Assembly: GCA_024231975.1 (NCBI GenBank)
Contig: JAAEQB010000058.1
Location: 186,001-250,000 of the forward strand
Source of the DNA: Allobosea sp.
Lineage (GTDB): Bacteria > Pseudomonadota > Alphaproteobacteria > Rhizobiales > Beijerinckiaceae
DNA: 64,000 bases
Direction of reading: 5' to 3'
In this document: one piece after another, positions 50,993 through 59,568 of the stretch
Position numbering within the stretch: the stretch's first letter is position 1
Layout: each line of letters opens with the position of its first letter
Position numbers and translations under genes: made by a program
The notes under the pieces: model-generated
The model's database searches: none
Seen by the model: only the letters and a program-made list of their open reading frames with translations
What the model was told of the DNA's origin: nothing

Positions 50993-51861
50993 TGGGCGCC
51001 ATGACCGTCCGCGCCACCGGCGCGAACCTTCAGGGCCGCGGCTCGTTGCGCAAGCTGCTGCGCAGCCGCTCGGCCCGGATCGGCGGCGTCATCGTGCTCA
51101 TCTTCGTCGCCATGGCGCTGCTGGCGCCGCTGCTGCCGCTCGCCGACCCCTTGAAGTCGAACTTCCTTGCCATCCGCAAGCCACCCTCCGAGCTCTACTG
51201 GTTCGGCACCGACGAACTCGGGCGCGACCAGGTCTCGCGGCTGATCTTCGGGGCACAGGCCTCGTTGCTGGCGGGCATCATCTCGGTCGCGATCGCGTTG
51301 GCGGTCGGCGTGCCGATCGGCCTCGTCGCCGGCTGGTATGGCGGCTGGATCGACGCGGTGATCTCGCGCATCACCGAGGCCCTGCTCGCCTGCCCCTTCC
51401 TGATTCTGGCGATCGCGCTCGCAGCCGTGCTCGGCCCGTCGCTGACCAATGCGATGATCGCGATCGGGCTCTCTTTCGCGCCGATCCTGATCCGGCTCGT
51501 GCGCGGCCAGGTGCTGGCGATCAAGAATGAGGAGTTCGTCGACGGCGCCCGCGCTATCGGCGGCGGCAAGCTCTACATCCTGTTCCGCCATGTCGCGCCG
51601 AACACGCTCTCGCCAATCATCGTGCAGTCGACGCTGTTCATGGCGCAGGCGATCGTGCTCGAAGCCGCCCTCTCCTTCCTCGGCCTCGGCCAACAGCCGC
51701 CCTCCCCGTCCTGGGGCCAGATGCTCAACGTAGCCAAGAATTTCATGGAGCAGGCGCCGTGGATGTCGGTCGCGCCCGGCGTCGCCATCTTCCTGGCGGT
51801 CCTGGGTTTCAACCTGCTCGGCGATGGCCTGCGCGACGCGCTCGATCCCAAAGAATCCTGA
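50992..51861 (+). CDS. Peptide ABC transporter permease, DppC family
   Basis: A 289-residue permease with an N-terminal helix, the family motif YWFGTDELGRDQVSRLIFGA and the EAA loop DGARAIGGGKLYILFRHVAPN. ATG 50992 overlaps the DppB stop by one base. No DppD/DppF ATPase gene follows; gamma-glutamyltransferase comes next after 23 bp. The importer must therefore use ATPases encoded elsewhere. Confidence 0.93.
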   Translation: MGAMTVRATGANLQGRGSLRKLLRSRSARIGGVIVLIFVAMALLAPLLPLADPLKSNFLAIRKPPSELYWFGTDELGRDQVSRLIFGAQASLLAGIISVAIALAVGVPIGLVAGWYGGWIDAVISRITEALLACPFLILAIALAAVLGPSLTNAMIAIGLSFAPILIRLVRGQVLAIKNEEFVDGARAIGGGKLYILFRHVAPNTLSPIIVQSTLFMAQAIVLEAALSFLGLGQQPPSPSWGQMLNVAKNFMEQAPWMSVAPGVAIFLAVLGFNLLGDGLRDALDPKES

Positions 51862-51884
51862 TCTTACTGCCTAAGGAACCGATC

Positions 51885-53687
51885 ATGTTCACCACCCGCC
51901 CCGAGATCCTCGGCACCTTCGGCGTCGTCACCTCGACGCATTGGCTCGCGACCGCGTCCGGCATGGCGATGCTGGAGAAGGGCGGCAACGCCTTCGACGC
52001 CTGCGCCGCCGCCGCCTTCGTGCTGCAGGTGGTCGAGCCGCACCTCGTCGGCCCGGCCGGCGACATGCCGGCGGTGTTCTATTCCGCCGAGACGAAGAAG
52101 GTCGAAGTGCTCTGCGCCCAGGGACCAGCGCCGGCCGCCGCGACGATCAAGGCCTATAAGGACCTCGGCATCGACATCATCCCCGGCGACGGCCTGCTCT
52201 CGACCGTGATCCCCGGCGCCTTCGGTGGCTGGATGACGATGCTGCGCGACCATGGCCGCCTGCCCCTGCGCGAGGTGCTGGAGCCGGCGATCGGCTATTT
52301 CGAGAACGGCCACCCGATGCTGCCGCGCGTCTCCGACACGATCGCGGGGCTGAGCGACCTCTTCACCCGGGAATGGCCGACCTCCGGCGCGGTCTACCTG
52401 CCCGGCGGCAACGTCCCGAAGGGTCGCGAGCTCTTCCGCAATCCGGCCGCGGCCAACACCTACAAGCGCATTCTCGCCGAGGCCGAGGCTGCCGGCGGCG
52501 ATCGGCAGAAGCAGATCCAGGCCGCCTACGATGCCTGGTACAAGGGCTTCGTCGCCGAGGCGATGGATGCCTTCTGCCGGACAGAAGCGCCGATGGATTC
52601 GACCGGCCGCCGCCACAAGGGCCTGCTCACCGCGCAGGACATGGCCGGCTGGGCACCGCATTACGAGGCGCCGGCGAGCGTGACCTATCATGACTGGGAG
52701 GTCTTCAAGATCGGCCCCTGGGGCCAGGGCCCGGTCTTCCTGCAGACGCTGAAGATCCTCGAAGGCTTCGATCTTTCCGCCATGGGTCCGGCGAGCCCGG
52801 AGTTCATCCATCATGTCGCCGAGGCTATGAAGCTCGCCTTCGCCGATCGCGAGGCCTATTACGGCGACCCCGATTTCGTGAAGGTGCCACTGGCGACGCT
52901 GCTGTCGGACGACTACGCCCGTGGCCGGCGCGAGCTGATCGGCAATGAGGCTTCCCTCGAAATCCGCCCGGGCGCTGTGCCCGGCTTCGAGGCCCAGGTC
53001 GCGCAGGCGCTCGCCAATGTCCGGATCGCCGGCCAGCATGGTGCGGCGGGCGGTGCGACCGTCGGCGAGCCGACCTTGGCCTCGATGGTCGCCTCCTCGC
53101 GCCGCGGCGACACCGTCCATATCGACGTCATCGACCGCTGGGGCAACATGGTCGCGGCGACGCCGTCGGGCGGCTGGCTGCAATCCTCGCCGGTGATTCC
53201 GGAGCTCGGCTTCCCGCTGAACTCGCGCGCCCAGGCCTTCTTCCTCGAAGAGGGCCTGCCCTCCTCGCTCGCGCCCGGCAAGCGACCGCGCACCACGCTG
53301 ACCCCGACCATCGCCTTCGAGAACGGGCAGCCGCGTCTCGCCTTCGGTACGCCGGGCGGCGACCAGCAGGAGCAATGGCAGCTCGGCATGTTCCTGCGGC
53401 GGGTGCATCACGGGCTCAACCTGCAGGAGGCGATCGACTTGCCGCTGTTCCACACCCAGCACTTCCCCTCGACCTTCTATCCGCGCGAGGCGCGGCCGGG
53501 CCATCTCACGGTCGAGGAGAGCGTCGGCGAGGCCGTCCTGGCCGAGCTCACCCGACGCGGCCACAAGCTGGAGACGGCGCCGGCCTGGACGGTGGGGCGC
53601 CTGACCGCAGCCGAGAAGAGCGCCGACGGGCTCTTGCGCGCTGCCGCGACGCCGCGTCTGATGCAGGCCTACGCGATCGGGCGGTAA
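51885..53687 (+). CDS. Gamma-glutamyltransferase family protein (Ntn hydrolase)
   Basis: A 600-residue member of the gamma-glutamyltransferase superfamily, which self-cleaves so that a threonine becomes the nucleophile at the start of the small subunit. The candidate nucleophile is T410 in RRGDTVHIDVID; the following ATPSGGWLQSSPVIPELGF and GKRPRTTLTPT match a subfamily distinct from classical E. coli Ggt. No signal peptide is seen, so it is probably cytoplasmic, unlike periplasmic Ggt. It lies in the peptide transporter operon and likely hydrolyses gamma-glutamyl or related amide bonds in the imported substrate. Confidence 0.88.
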   Translation: MFTTRPEILGTFGVVTSTHWLATASGMAMLEKGGNAFDACAAAAFVLQVVEPHLVGPAGDMPAVFYSAETKKVEVLCAQGPAPAAATIKAYKDLGIDIIPGDGLLSTVIPGAFGGWMTMLRDHGRLPLREVLEPAIGYFENGHPMLPRVSDTIAGLSDLFTREWPTSGAVYLPGGNVPKGRELFRNPAAANTYKRILAEAEAAGGDRQKQIQAAYDAWYKGFVAEAMDAFCRTEAPMDSTGRRHKGLLTAQDMAGWAPHYEAPASVTYHDWEVFKIGPWGQGPVFLQTLKILEGFDLSAMGPASPEFIHHVAEAMKLAFADREAYYGDPDFVKVPLATLLSDDYARGRRELIGNEASLEIRPGAVPGFEAQVAQALANVRIAGQHGAAGGATVGEPTLASMVASSRRGDTVHIDVIDRWGNMVAATPSGGWLQSSPVIPELGFPLNSRAQAFFLEEGLPSSLAPGKRPRTTLTPTIAFENGQPRLAFGTPGGDQQEQWQLGMFLRRVHHGLNLQEAIDLPLFHTQHFPSTFYPREARPGHLTVEESVGEAVLAELTRRGHKLETAPAWTVGRLTAAEKSADGLLRAAATPRLMQAYAIGR

Positions 53688-53688
53688 T

Positions 53689-53835
53689 CTCCCCTCCCCC
53701 TTGTGGGGAGGGGCCGGGGGTGGGGGGCGCAAAGGCAGACACGGCATGTCATGGCCTTCGGCCCGCTCCATCCAAGCAACCGCTCACCCGGTCGTTCGCC
53801 CCCCACCCCTGCCCCTCCCCACAAGGGGGAGGGGT
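53689..53835. repeat. Long inverted repeat with CCCCTCCCC-type arms (copy C)
   Basis: Left arm CCCCTCCCCCTTGTGGGGAG then GGGGGTGGGGGGCG; right arm CGCCCCCCACCCCTGCCCCT then CCCCACAAGGGGGAGGGG. It begins immediately after the gamma-glutamyltransferase stop and separates that gene from the DUF1028 gene. Confidence 0.9.
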
Positions 53836-53893
53836 TCAGCTTGCGGTTCCATCCGCCTATCTTGCTCTCGACGGAGATGAGGAAACTGCGCCC

Positions 53894-54619
53894 ATGACAT
53901 GGTCCATCGTCGCTCGCGACGCCGCCACCGGCGCCTTTGGCGTCGCCGTCTCGACCTGCGCCTTCGGAGTCGGCGCGCGCGTACCCTATGGCTGCGGCCG
54001 GGTCGGCGCGATCGCGACGCAGGCCTTCGTCAACCCGCTCTACGGCGTCGACGGGCTCCGATTGCTGCAGGAAGGGCGCTCCTCGGTCGAGATCATCGCC
54101 AATCTGACCGCGGCCGATGAAGGCCGTGCGCACCGGCAATTACACCTGATCGATCGCGACGGCCGCACCGCGTCCTATACCGGCAATGCTTGCATCGACT
54201 GGTGCGGCGCGGTGAACGGGCCGCAGGTCTCGGTCGCCGGCAACATGCTCGCCGGGCCGGAGGTCGTCCAGGAGACGCTGAAGGCTTATGTCGAGAACTC
54301 AGGTCTCGACTTCGATGAGCGCCTGCTGGTCGCGCTCGAAGCCGGCGAGAAGGCAGGCGGCGACAAGCGCGGCCGGCAATCCTGCGCGATCCGGATCTGG
54401 GCAAGCGAGCCGGTGCCGAGCTTCGACATCAGGGTCGACGACCATGCCGAGCCGCTCGTCGAGCTGCGACGGATCTGGCGGGTGGCGCATCAGCGCTCCG
54501 TGCCGTTCCAGCAGGCCTCGCCCTCGCGGGCACGGCCTGCCGGCGTCACCGATCGGGCCGAGCTCGATCGGCTCTGTGCGGAATACGCCGAGGCGTGGAA
54601 CGCGCGGCATCCGGAGTAG
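53894..54619 (+). CDS. DUF1028 family protein, putative Ntn hydrolase
   Basis: A 241-residue protein whose start, MTWSIVARDAATGAFGVAVST, is the DUF1028 hallmark. The family is placed in the Ntn-hydrolase superfamily by fold; removal of Met1 would expose Thr2 as a possible nucleophile (inference). Residues 190-241 form a helical tail rich in Arg and Ala. Genes of this family often accompany gamma-glutamyltransferases and Dpp-type transporters, as here, suggesting joint processing of peptide amides. The biochemical activity has not been established to my knowledge. Confidence 0.88.
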   Translation: MTWSIVARDAATGAFGVAVSTCAFGVGARVPYGCGRVGAIATQAFVNPLYGVDGLRLLQEGRSSVEIIANLTAADEGRAHRQLHLIDRDGRTASYTGNACIDWCGAVNGPQVSVAGNMLAGPEVVQETLKAYVENSGLDFDERLLVALEAGEKAGGDKRGRQSCAIRIWASEPVPSFDIRVDDHAEPLVELRRIWRVAHQRSVPFQQASPSRARPAGVTDRAELDRLCAEYAEAWNARHPE

Positions 54620-54624
54620 TGTCC

Positions 54625-54841
54625 GTCATTCCGGGGCGCCGCGTAGCGGCGAGCCCGGAACCCATGCACATGACGCTGATCTAGTTCGTCATGCTCGCCC
54701 TTGTGGCGAGCATCCACGTCTTGAACACCGCGCTCGACCAGCGAAGCAAAGACGTGGATGGTCGGGACAAGCCCGACCATGACGGCGAGTGCGGTGTTCG
54801 TGGGTTCCGGGCTCAGGCCTATCGGCCTGCCCCGGAATGAC
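54625..54841. repeat. Nested REP-like elements
   Basis: An outer palindrome has arms GTCATTCCGGGGC...GCCCGGAACCCA and TGGGTTCCGGGCTC...CCCCGGAATGAC. Inside it is a second one with arms CGTCATGCTCGCC...ATCCACGTCTT and AAGACGTGGAT...CCGACCATGACG. The arrangement looks like one element inserted into another. It separates convergent DUF1028 and DHDPS-family genes. Confidence 0.85.
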
Positions 54842-54849
54842 GGCTCTGC

Positions 54850-55806
54850 TCACGCCGCCTTGGCAGCCCGCCCCTCGGCCGCCCACTTCGCATACCAGCT
54901 CTTGAAGCGGCGCCATTCGGTCTCGACATAGTTGCGCTGGGCGTCGGAGAGCCTGTCGGCGTCGTTGAAGTGGCGCTCATAGGCCTTGTGGCCTTCCAGC
55001 ACCATCAGATGCTTGTAATAGAGCACGAGGTCTACGCCCTCGTCGAAGGACGACAGCACATAGAGCGCCCGCTCCAGCTCGAGCGCATCGCGCTCGGCCT
55101 GCGGATCGCCTGCCGCAGCCTTCTGCGAGAGCGCGACGAGGTGCAGAACCTCTTTCGGCAGGGCATTGCCAATGCCGGTGATCGCGCCGCCGGCGCCGCA
55201 GCGGATGAAGCCGTGCGTCACTTGCGTATCGACGCCGACCATCAGGGTCAGCTTGGGATCGCGGTTGGTGATGTGCTCGGCCGCATAGGTCAGTGCCGCG
55301 CCGCCGCCGAACTCCTTGAAGCCGACGAGGTGCGGGAAGCGCGCATTCAGCGCGAAGAACAGGTCGGCCTTGGTCTCGTAGCCGTAATAGGGGCTGTTGT
55401 AGATCACCGAAGGCAGGTCGACGGCCGCTTCCAGGATGCCCTCGAAATGGGCGCGCTGCGCCTGCAGCGAGGAGCCGCGCGACAGCACGCGCGGGATGAC
55501 CATCAGGCCTTGCGCCCCGGCCTTCTTGGCATGGGCGGCGAGCGCGGCGGCGCGCTTCGGGTTCTGCGCGCCGGTGCCGACGATCAGCGGGATGCCGCCC
55601 TTCACCAGGGCCTCGACGCCCTCCATGCGCTGCTCGTCGGTGAGCAGTGGCCAGTCGCCCATCGAGCCGCAATAGACCACCGCCGACATGCCGGCGTCGA
55701 TCAGATGGCGGCCGGTGCGCACCAGCTCGGCGTAATCGACGTCGCCCGAGGCGGTGCAGGGGCTCATCAAAGCGGGGATGGTGCCGCTGAAGATGTTCTT
55801 GGTCAT
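54850..55806 (-). CDS. Dihydrodipicolinate synthase/N-acetylneuraminate lyase family protein
   Basis: A 318-residue TIM-barrel lyase using a Schiff-base lysine: K164 in LVGFKEFGG, with the conserved tyrosine Y136 in SVIYNSPYYG. The carboxylate-binding GSTGE motif is replaced by GSMGDW, so it is not the biosynthetic DapA; members with such changes act on keto acids in catabolism, for example hydroxyproline or sugar-acid pathways. It lies 74 bp downstream of the TRAP binding-protein gene in a GntR-controlled operon and probably cleaves or deaminates the imported compound. Confidence 0.88.
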   Translation of the reverse strand: MTKNIFSGTIPALMSPCTASGDVDYAELVRTGRHLIDAGMSAVVYCGSMGDWPLLTDEQRMEGVEALVKGGIPLIVGTGAQNPKRAAALAAHAKKAGAQGLMVIPRVLSRGSSLQAQRAHFEGILEAAVDLPSVIYNSPYYGYETKADLFFALNARFPHLVGFKEFGGGAALTYAAEHITNRDPKLTLMVGVDTQVTHGFIRCGAGGAITGIGNALPKEVLHLVALSQKAAAGDPQAERDALELERALYVLSSFDEGVDLVLYYKHLMVLEGHKAYERHFNDADRLSDAQRNYVETEWRRFKSWYAKWAAEGRAAKAA

Positions 55807-55880
55807 GGCAGGGGTCCGCTCGCGGGAGGAAATGCGGCTGCGGGCGGAGCGCCCGCAGCCGAGATGATAGCTGAAAAAAA

Positions 55881-56870
55881 TCAGGCCGTGATCGCCTTGC
55901 CGGCCTTGCGCAGATCGGCCAGCACCGGCGCCTTGGGCAGCCAGATCTTGTCGAACTCGGCGATGACGGCTTCCGCGTCCTTCGGATTGGCGAGCTTGAA
56001 GTTGGCGCCGGCCACCTTGAACTGCTCGACCAGCTTGGGCTCGTTGACGGCGAGCGCGTCGATCTGCTCGTCGAGCGCGGCGCGGACCGTCTTCTGGATC
56101 AGCTCGCGATCGGCCGCCGGCATGCCCTGCCAGACGCGGCCCGAGGCGAGCGCGATCACCGGCATGAAGATCGCGTTCATCTGCAGGATGGTCTTCGAGA
56201 CCTTGTCGAAGCGCTGGTTCCAGGAGAACTCGAGGTCCGCCTCGAGCCCGTCGACCTGGCCGTTGGTCATGGCGTCGAAGACCTGCGGCGTCGGGATCGG
56301 GGTCGGGGCGGCGCCGAGCAGCTGGTAGAAATCGCGATAGACCGGGGTCGGGTTGATGCGCAGCTTCATGCCCTTGATGCCGGCGACGCCGTCGATCTCC
56401 TTGGCGGCGAAGACGGCGCGCATGCCGGTGATGCCCCAGGCCATGCCGACACAGCCGGTCTCGCGCGGGAGGACGTCGAACAGCTTCATCGCGACGGGAT
56501 CACGCACCAGCTTGGCGATCTTGGCGGTGGAGTCGACGATGTAGGGCGCGGTGATCGCGCCGATCGCCGGGACGCGCGAGCCGAGCTCGGCGGCCATGAT
56601 CCAGCCCATATCGAGCGCGCCGGACTGCATCTGCTGCAGCATCGCCGCCTCGTTGCCGAGCTGGCCGGAGTGGAAGACCGTCAGGTTCAGCCGACCATTG
56701 GTCTCGGCCTTCAGCCGCTCGCCGACCTTGACCGCCGCGACGTTCCAGGGATGGCCGTTCGGGGTGAGGATGCCGAGGCGCAGCTCCTTGCTCTGGGCGA
56801 GCAGCAGCGCCGGCTTGGCGATCGGCAGGGTCGCCGCGGCGGCGAGCAGGTGGCGGCGTGAAATGGTCAT
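55881..56870 (-). CDS. dctP: TRAP transporter substrate-binding protein, DctP family
   Basis: A 329-residue periplasmic binding protein. The signal peptide contains twin arginines (MTISRRHLLAAAATLP) with cleavage near residue 26. The conserved substrate-carboxylate arginine lies in GIKGMKLRINPTPVYRDF, and GQVDGLEADLEF follows. It serves the DctQM permease encoded upstream. It is not close in sequence to the first TRAP binding protein in the window, so the two systems probably take different acids. Confidence 0.92.
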   Translation of the reverse strand: MTISRRHLLAAAATLPIAKPALLLAQSKELRLGILTPNGHPWNVAAVKVGERLKAETNGRLNLTVFHSGQLGNEAAMLQQMQSGALDMGWIMAAELGSRVPAIGAITAPYIVDSTAKIAKLVRDPVAMKLFDVLPRETGCVGMAWGITGMRAVFAAKEIDGVAGIKGMKLRINPTPVYRDFYQLLGAAPTPIPTPQVFDAMTNGQVDGLEADLEFSWNQRFDKVSKTILQMNAIFMPVIALASGRVWQGMPAADRELIQKTVRAALDEQIDALAVNEPKLVEQFKVAGANFKLANPKDAEAVIAEFDKIWLPKAPVLADLRKAGKAITA

Positions 56871-56903
56871 GACGGAACTCCCCTTATTGGTTGACGAATG
56901 AAC

Positions 56904-58172
56904 TCACTTCACCAGGGCCAGCGAGAGCCATGGGTAGATCGAGAGCAGGACCAGGAGGACGCAGGAGATGATGAAGAAGGGCAGCGTCACCAGGAACATC
57001 TTGCCGGGCTTGGCCCCCGTCACCGCGGCGGCGACGAAGAAGCACAAGCCGACCGGCGGCGAGAGCAGGCCGAGCACGAGGTTGATCACCACGACCACGC
57101 CGAAATGGCGGGGGTCGATGCTGTAGACCTCGGTTGCGATCGGCAGCAGGATCGGCACCGTCATGATCAGGCCGGGGATGCCGTCGATCACCGTGCCGAT
57201 CACCAGCAGGATGATGTTGACCAGCAGCATGAAGGTCACCGGATCCTTGGCGATGGCCTGGATCGAGGCGGCGACGCTCTGCGGGACCTTGCCGTAGACC
57301 AGCACCCAGGAGAACACGGCGGCAGCGGCGACGAGGAAGAGCACGATCGCCGAATAGACGCCGGCGCGCAGCATCATCTGCGGCATCTGCTCGAACTTCA
57401 GCTCCTTGGTCCAGTAGCGGCCGATCAGCGCCGCCGCGACCGAGCCGACCGCGGCCGCCTCCGTCGCATTGGCGAAGCCGCCGAGGATCGAGCCGACGAT
57501 GACGATCGGGATCAGGAGCGTCGGCGCGGCGCCGAGCACGATCTTGACCCGCTCGCGCAGCGAGAGCTTGTCGCCGGCCGGATAGTTGTAGACGAAGCCC
57601 ATGCCGGCGATGACGAGGAAGAACAGCAGCGTCAGCAGCACGCCCGGCACGATGCCGGTGATCAGCATGTCGCTGACCGAGACCTGCGCCAGCACGGCAT
57701 AGACGACGAACATCACCGAGGGCGGGATGATCGGGCCGAGCATGCCGCCATAGGCGGTGAGGCCGGCGGCGAAGTCCTTGTCGTAGCCCTTGCGCTCCAT
57801 CTCCGGGACCATGACCTGCGCCATGATCGCGACCTGGGCCGTGGCCGAGCCGAGGATCGAGGAGACGAACATGTTGGCGAGGATGTTGACATAGGCCAGC
57901 CCGCCCTTGAGCGAGCCGACGAAGGCCATCGCCAGGTCGACGATGCGGCGGGTGATGCCGCCGCCATTCATGATTTCGCCGATCAGGATGAAGAGCGGGA
58001 TGGCGATCAGCCCGTAGCTGTCGACGCCGCCGAACATCTGCAGCGGATAGTTCGGCAGCAGCTGCATGTTGCTGGTCGCCGCCATGTAGATGAGGGCGCC
58101 CAGGCACAGGCACAGCGCGATCGGCACGCCGGCCAGCATGATACCGAAGAAGGCTCCAATCGTGATGGCCAT
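56904..58172 (-). CDS. dctM: TRAP transporter large permease, DctM family
   Basis: A 422-residue inner-membrane protein with about 12 helices and the DctM motifs LFILIGEIMNGGGITRRIVDL, GSATAQVAIMAQVM and GGMLGPIIPPSVMFVVY. ATG 58172 overlaps the small-permease stop by one base (TGATG), so the two are translationally coupled. The frame is open further upstream inside the dctQ gene, but that is not coding. It works with the binding protein 33 bp downstream. Confidence 0.93.
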   Translation of the reverse strand: MAITIGAFFGIMLAGVPIALCLCLGALIYMAATSNMQLLPNYPLQMFGGVDSYGLIAIPLFILIGEIMNGGGITRRIVDLAMAFVGSLKGGLAYVNILANMFVSSILGSATAQVAIMAQVMVPEMERKGYDKDFAAGLTAYGGMLGPIIPPSVMFVVYAVLAQVSVSDMLITGIVPGVLLTLLFFLVIAGMGFVYNYPAGDKLSLRERVKIVLGAAPTLLIPIVIVGSILGGFANATEAAAVGSVAAALIGRYWTKELKFEQMPQMMLRAGVYSAIVLFLVAAAAVFSWVLVYGKVPQSVAASIQAIAKDPVTFMLLVNIILLVIGTVIDGIPGLIMTVPILLPIATEVYSIDPRHFGVVVVINLVLGLLSPPVGLCFFVAAAVTGAKPGKMFLVTLPFFIISCVLLVLLSIYPWLSLALVK

Positions 58173-58801
58173 CAGTTCACCACCCCGTCGGCATTGGCGG
58201 CGGTGAAGCCGGGCAGGTCCTGCCTGGCGACGAGGCCGAGATCCTCGAACAGGTTCGCTAGCGCATGCAGCGTCATGGTGAAGGCGAAGAGCGGCATGAT
58301 CATGTAGATCACCCAGGTCGGCCAGTTCAGGGTCTGGGTCCGCTCGGTGTAGATGAAATTGAAGGACTGGCCGGCATATTCCCTGGCGTCGAAGCCGGCC
58401 TGGGCGATACCCACCGGATCGAGCCAGAGCCAGCACATCACCCCGAGGGCGACGCCGAACAGGATGACGCCGAGCGTCGCGATCGCCCGGAAGATCGCCG
58501 CGCCGCGCTCCGAGAAGCGCTCGGTCAGCATGGTCACCGCGAAGTCGAGCCGCATCCGCGTCATCGCGGAGGCGCCGATGAAGGTGAGCCAGACGACGCT
58601 GTAAACCGCGGATTCGTCGATCCAGTAGATCGGATAGCCGGTATAGCGCGTGACCACGTTGAGCAGGATCAGCGCCGAGAGCAGGAACATCAGCGCCTGG
58701 ATGGCGCGGTGCTCGACGCGGAGCAGGCCGCCGGACAAGGCGACGATCGCCTCCGGTACGGCCATAGAGCGGCTACGCGCCGCGACAGCTTCATTGTTCA
58801 T
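58172..58801 (-). CDS. dctQ: TRAP transporter small permease, DctQ family
   Basis: A 209-residue membrane protein with four helices and the DctQ pattern NVVTRYTGYPIYWIDESAVY followed by WLTFIGASAMTR. It is the first gene of the second TRAP operon. Its start at 58801 lies 24 bp from the 20-bp palindrome at 58825-58844, so repression by the divergent GntR protein is easy to imagine. M13 (58765) is a possible alternative start. Confidence 0.9.
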   Translation of the reverse strand: MNNEAVAARSRSMAVPEAIVALSGGLLRVEHRAIQALMFLLSALILLNVVTRYTGYPIYWIDESAVYSVVWLTFIGASAMTRMRLDFAVTMLTERFSERGAAIFRAIATLGVILFGVALGVMCWLWLDPVGIAQAGFDAREYAGQSFNFIYTERTQTLNWPTWVIYMIMPLFAFTMTLHALANLFEDLGLVARQDLPGFTAANADGVVN

Positions 58802-58824
58802 TCTCGCCTTCCCCTTGTCGCTTT

Positions 58825-58844
58825 GTAGATTGTATAAAATCTAC
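58825..58844. promoter_or_regulatory. GntR/FCD-type operator
   Basis: GTAGATTGTATAAAATCTAC is a 20-bp palindrome with 9 of 10 positions symmetric. It lies between the divergent dctQ gene (start 58801) and the GntR gene (start 58888) and is AT-rich in a GC-rich setting. The regulator is likely autoregulated through it. Confidence 0.8.
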
Positions 58845-58887
58845 GTGTCAATGGCATTCGGCATGGCGATCCACTACGGTGCGGTTG

Positions 58888-59553
58888 ATGTCCCCTCCCT
58901 TGAAGCACCGCACCCTCGCCTCTGCGATCGTCGACCGGCTCCGCCAGGAGATCCTCGACGGCAGCTATCCGGCCGGCTCGCAATTGCGGCAGGACGCGCT
59001 GGCGCAGGCCTATGAGGTCAGTCGCATCCCGGTGCGCGAGGCGCTGTTCCAGCTGGAGGCGGAGGGCTTCGTCAGGATCGTGCCGCACAAGGGCGCGATC
59101 GTCTCAGGGCTGTCGCTGGACGAGATCAACGACGTCTTCGAGCTGAGGAAGCTGCTGGAGCCGCGCTTGCTGGCGAGCTCTGTGCCGGCGCTGACGGCGG
59201 AGGATTTCGCTGCCGTCGCCGGGATGGAAGCAGCCTTCGAGGAGGCGATGACAGCTGGTGACATCAGCCGCTGGGGCGTGCTCAACGCCGATTTCCACAT
59301 GGCGCTCTATGCGCGGGCGACGCAGCCGCGCACGCTGTCGATCGTTGCCGGACTCTTGCAGACCAGCGACCGCTATACGCGGCTGCAATTGCAGCGCAGC
59401 TCCTCGATCGAGCGGGCGCAGGCCGAGCACAACGAGCTGATCCGGCTCTGCCGCGCCGGGGCGATGCAGGAGGCGAGCCGGCTGCTCGTCGACCATATCG
59501 AGCTGGTTAGGCGCGATCTGGTGGCGTTCCTGGAGGAGCGCGGGAAGGGGTAG
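58888..59553 (+). CDS. GntR-family transcriptional regulator, FadR/FCD subfamily
   Basis: A 221-residue regulator with an N-terminal winged HTH (TLASAIVDRLRQEILDGSYP, then YEVSRIPVREALFQLEAEGF) and an all-helical FCD effector domain that normally binds a carboxylic acid with a metal (candidate ligands in NADFHMALY and AEHNELI). I chose ATG 58888; a GTG at 58879 is in frame. It is divergent from the TRAP/DHDPS-family operon and the operator lies between. It probably releases DNA on binding the transported acid. Confidence 0.93.
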   Translation: MSPPLKHRTLASAIVDRLRQEILDGSYPAGSQLRQDALAQAYEVSRIPVREALFQLEAEGFVRIVPHKGAIVSGLSLDEINDVFELRKLLEPRLLASSVPALTAEDFAAVAGMEAAFEEAMTAGDISRWGVLNADFHMALYARATQPRTLSIVAGLLQTSDRYTRLQLQRSSSIERAQAEHNELIRLCRAGAMQEASRLLVDHIELVRRDLVAFLEERGKG

Positions 59554-59568
59554 GCCGACAAGATGTCC

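Noticed and set aside
54850..55806. Biosynthetic dapA
   Set aside because: The carboxylate-binding motif is GSMGD instead of GSTGE and the gene is in a TRAP transporter operon.
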